Part shown: positions 63,126-64,000 of the stretch, piece by piece
Layout: the number at the start of each line of letters is the position of its first letter
Position numbering within the stretch: the first letter of the stretch is position 1
Source of the DNA: Rhizobium sp. BG4
Lineage (GTDB): Bacteria; Pseudomonadota; Alphaproteobacteria; Rhizobiales; Rhizobiaceae
Direction: 5' to 3'
NCBI RefSeq assembly: GCF_016864575.1
Contig: NZ_CP044125.1
Coordinates: forward strand, 1,612,001 to 1,676,000
DNA length: 64,000 bases
Position numbers and translations under genes: made by a program
The notes under the pieces: model-generated
Database searches by the model: none
Seen by the model: only the letters and a program-made list of their open reading frames with translations
Told to the model about the DNA's origin: nothing

Positions 63126-64000
63126 TCAAACCGGCTGCCGGATGCGGCTCTGATAGTGTTTGGGGGCACAGCCCATCGCCCGCTTGAAGGCTGCGCTGAA
63201 GGCGCTCTCGGACTCGTAGCCGACCGACAGAGCGATCTCCGCAAGCCGTGTACGCTCCGGCGAGAGCAGCGCACGAGCTGCAAGCCGCATGCGCCAGCGC
63301 AGCAGATAATCGAGCGGCGGCCAGCCGACCAGCGCCTTGAAATGAAGCGCGAAGGCAGTCCGCGACATGCCGGCTTCACCGGCCAGCTGTTCGAGCGTCC
63401 AGCGCCGCGCAGGCTCAGCATGAACCGCCCTCAAGGCACGGCCGATCCGTGGATCATTCAGCCCCTTCAGCCAGCCTGGTGCCCCCTCGCCTTCGCTTGC
63501 CATATGCAGGCGCAGGGCGTTGACGAACAGGATGTGGCCGAGATGCTCCGACATCAGCGCGCCGCCGGGGCGCATCTCGGTGAGTTCCTTTGCCAACTGC
63601 TTCAGCGTCCAGCGCAGCGTTTCCGCCTCGTCGGCAGCAGCCGGAATATGCATCACCGCCGGCAGGGCGCCTGTCAGCAACACCTGATGGCTGGCATCGA
63701 ACATCAGACGGCCGCCGACGAGGAACGTGTCGTCATGCGGTCCATGCTGCGCGACGCGGGTTTTCAGATCGACGAAGATCATGCGGGCATCGGTACCAGG
63801 GAGCTCAAGGTCGGTTCCGAGCCAATAGGGCTGGCCGGTCAGCAGGTAGCAATCGCCCTCCTCCAGCTTGAAGGGCTGCGGCTCGCCGGAGACGCGCAGC
63901 CAGCCGCCGCCGCGGGCGACAGCACCAAACTTGATGCCCTCATAGCGGCGCGGAAAGTCGAGCGCCCAGTCGCCGCCGGAGACGACACCATAGGTCTCGA
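63126..64000 (-). CDS. AraC-family transcriptional regulator (partial, runs off right edge)
   Basis: At least 291 residues; the frame is open to the window edge, so the start is outside. The visible N-terminal part is a cupin-type sensor domain of the kind in AraC proteins (ETYGVVSGGDWALDFPRRYEG, a WLRVSGEPQPFKLEEGDCYLL strand pair). The C-terminal 100 residues form the double helix-turn-helix DNA-binding domain (RRWTLEQLAGEAGMSRTAFALHFKALVGWPPLDYL and LAEIALSVGYESESAFSAAFKRAMG). An internal ATG at 63782 would omit the sensor and is not the true start. Inducer and targets unknown; probably controls a divergent gene to the right. Confidence 0.88.
   Translation of the reverse strand, partial: ETYGVVSGGDWALDFPRRYEGIKFGAVARGGGWLRVSGEPQPFKLEEGDCYLLTGQPYWLGTDLELPGTDARMIFVDLKTRVAQHGPHDDTFLVGGRLMFDASHQVLLTGALPAVMHIPAAADEAETLRWTLKQLAKELTEMRPGGALMSEHLGHILFVNALRLHMASEGEGAPGWLKGLNDPRIGRALRAVHAEPARRWTLEQLAGEAGMSRTAFALHFKALVGWPPLDYLLRWRMRLAARALLSPERTRLAEIALSVGYESESAFSAAFKRAMGCAPKHYQSRIRQPV

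Noticed and set aside
63126..63782. Short AraC protein starting at an internal ATG
   Set aside because: The reading frame continues to the window edge and encodes the expected cupin sensor domain, so the gene is longer and cut by the edge.
1..64000. Search for mobile elements and CRISPR
   Set aside because: No transposase, integrase, long terminal inverted repeats or regularly spaced repeats were found; the only clear tandem repeat is the DFDRRP coding repeat.

Overview
The window looks like chromosomal DNA of a Rhizobium/Agrobacterium-type alphaproteobacterium. Supporting signs are a eukaryote-type glutamine synthetase (glnII) facing a tiny gstI-like gene, a dnaK promoter matching the alphaproteobacterial sigma-32 form, a complete C-P lyase cluster joined to a phoCDET-like transporter, and an intergenic RNA between polA and a marR gene that resembles the rhizobial alpha-r7 family. 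Genes are tightly packed, with many ATGA overlaps. I see no insertion sequence, prophage, integrase, CRISPR array or rRNA, and one tRNA.

Layout. 0.4-2.1 kb: three small genes of Tad/Flp pilus type (a secretin N-domain protein and two TadE-like pseudopilins). 2.2-13.8 kb: nucleoside salvage. deoB-add and upp run forward; deoA-deoC-punA-cdd and a BMP-type nucleoside ABC importer run in reverse, with a retropepsin-like protease between them. 14.0-16.8 kb: small membrane proteins, tRNA-Ser(GGA) and a DUF763 protein. 16.8-19.8 kb: glnII with a sigma-54 promoter, divergent gstI, then pncB. 20-27.3 kb: a small membrane protein and the reverse operon yejABEF-ghrA (peptide/microcin C-type importer). 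27.4-34.0 kb: YecD-like hydrolase, mepA, mgsA, glk, an MsbA-like exporter, dapB and gpmA.

34.0-47.5 kb is the phosphonate region: phnF in reverse, then phnGHIJKL plus a hexapeptide acyltransferase, the transporter phnC-D-E-E2, then a 2H-phosphoesterase (DUF1045), phnM, phnN and a GrpB-family gene. Candidate Pho boxes lie before phnG and phnC, a perfect palindrome before phnG is a likely PhnF operator, and an intrinsic terminator follows phnD. phnP is absent; the DUF1045 protein is the obvious candidate to replace it.

47.5-64 kb: a FtsK translocase without membrane segments, polA, the candidate small RNA, a MarR regulator, an M20 peptidase, an SH3 protein with DFDRRP repeats, a 59-residue unannotated gene, a class A penicillin-binding protein, dnaK-dnaJ with an inter-gene hairpin, and an AraC regulator that runs off the right edge.

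Most of the window is well-known metabolism. The least explained items are the small RNA, the 59-residue gene, the DUF1045/GrpB/acyltransferase accessories of the C-P lyase cluster, the DUF763 protein, and several hairpins placed inside operons.
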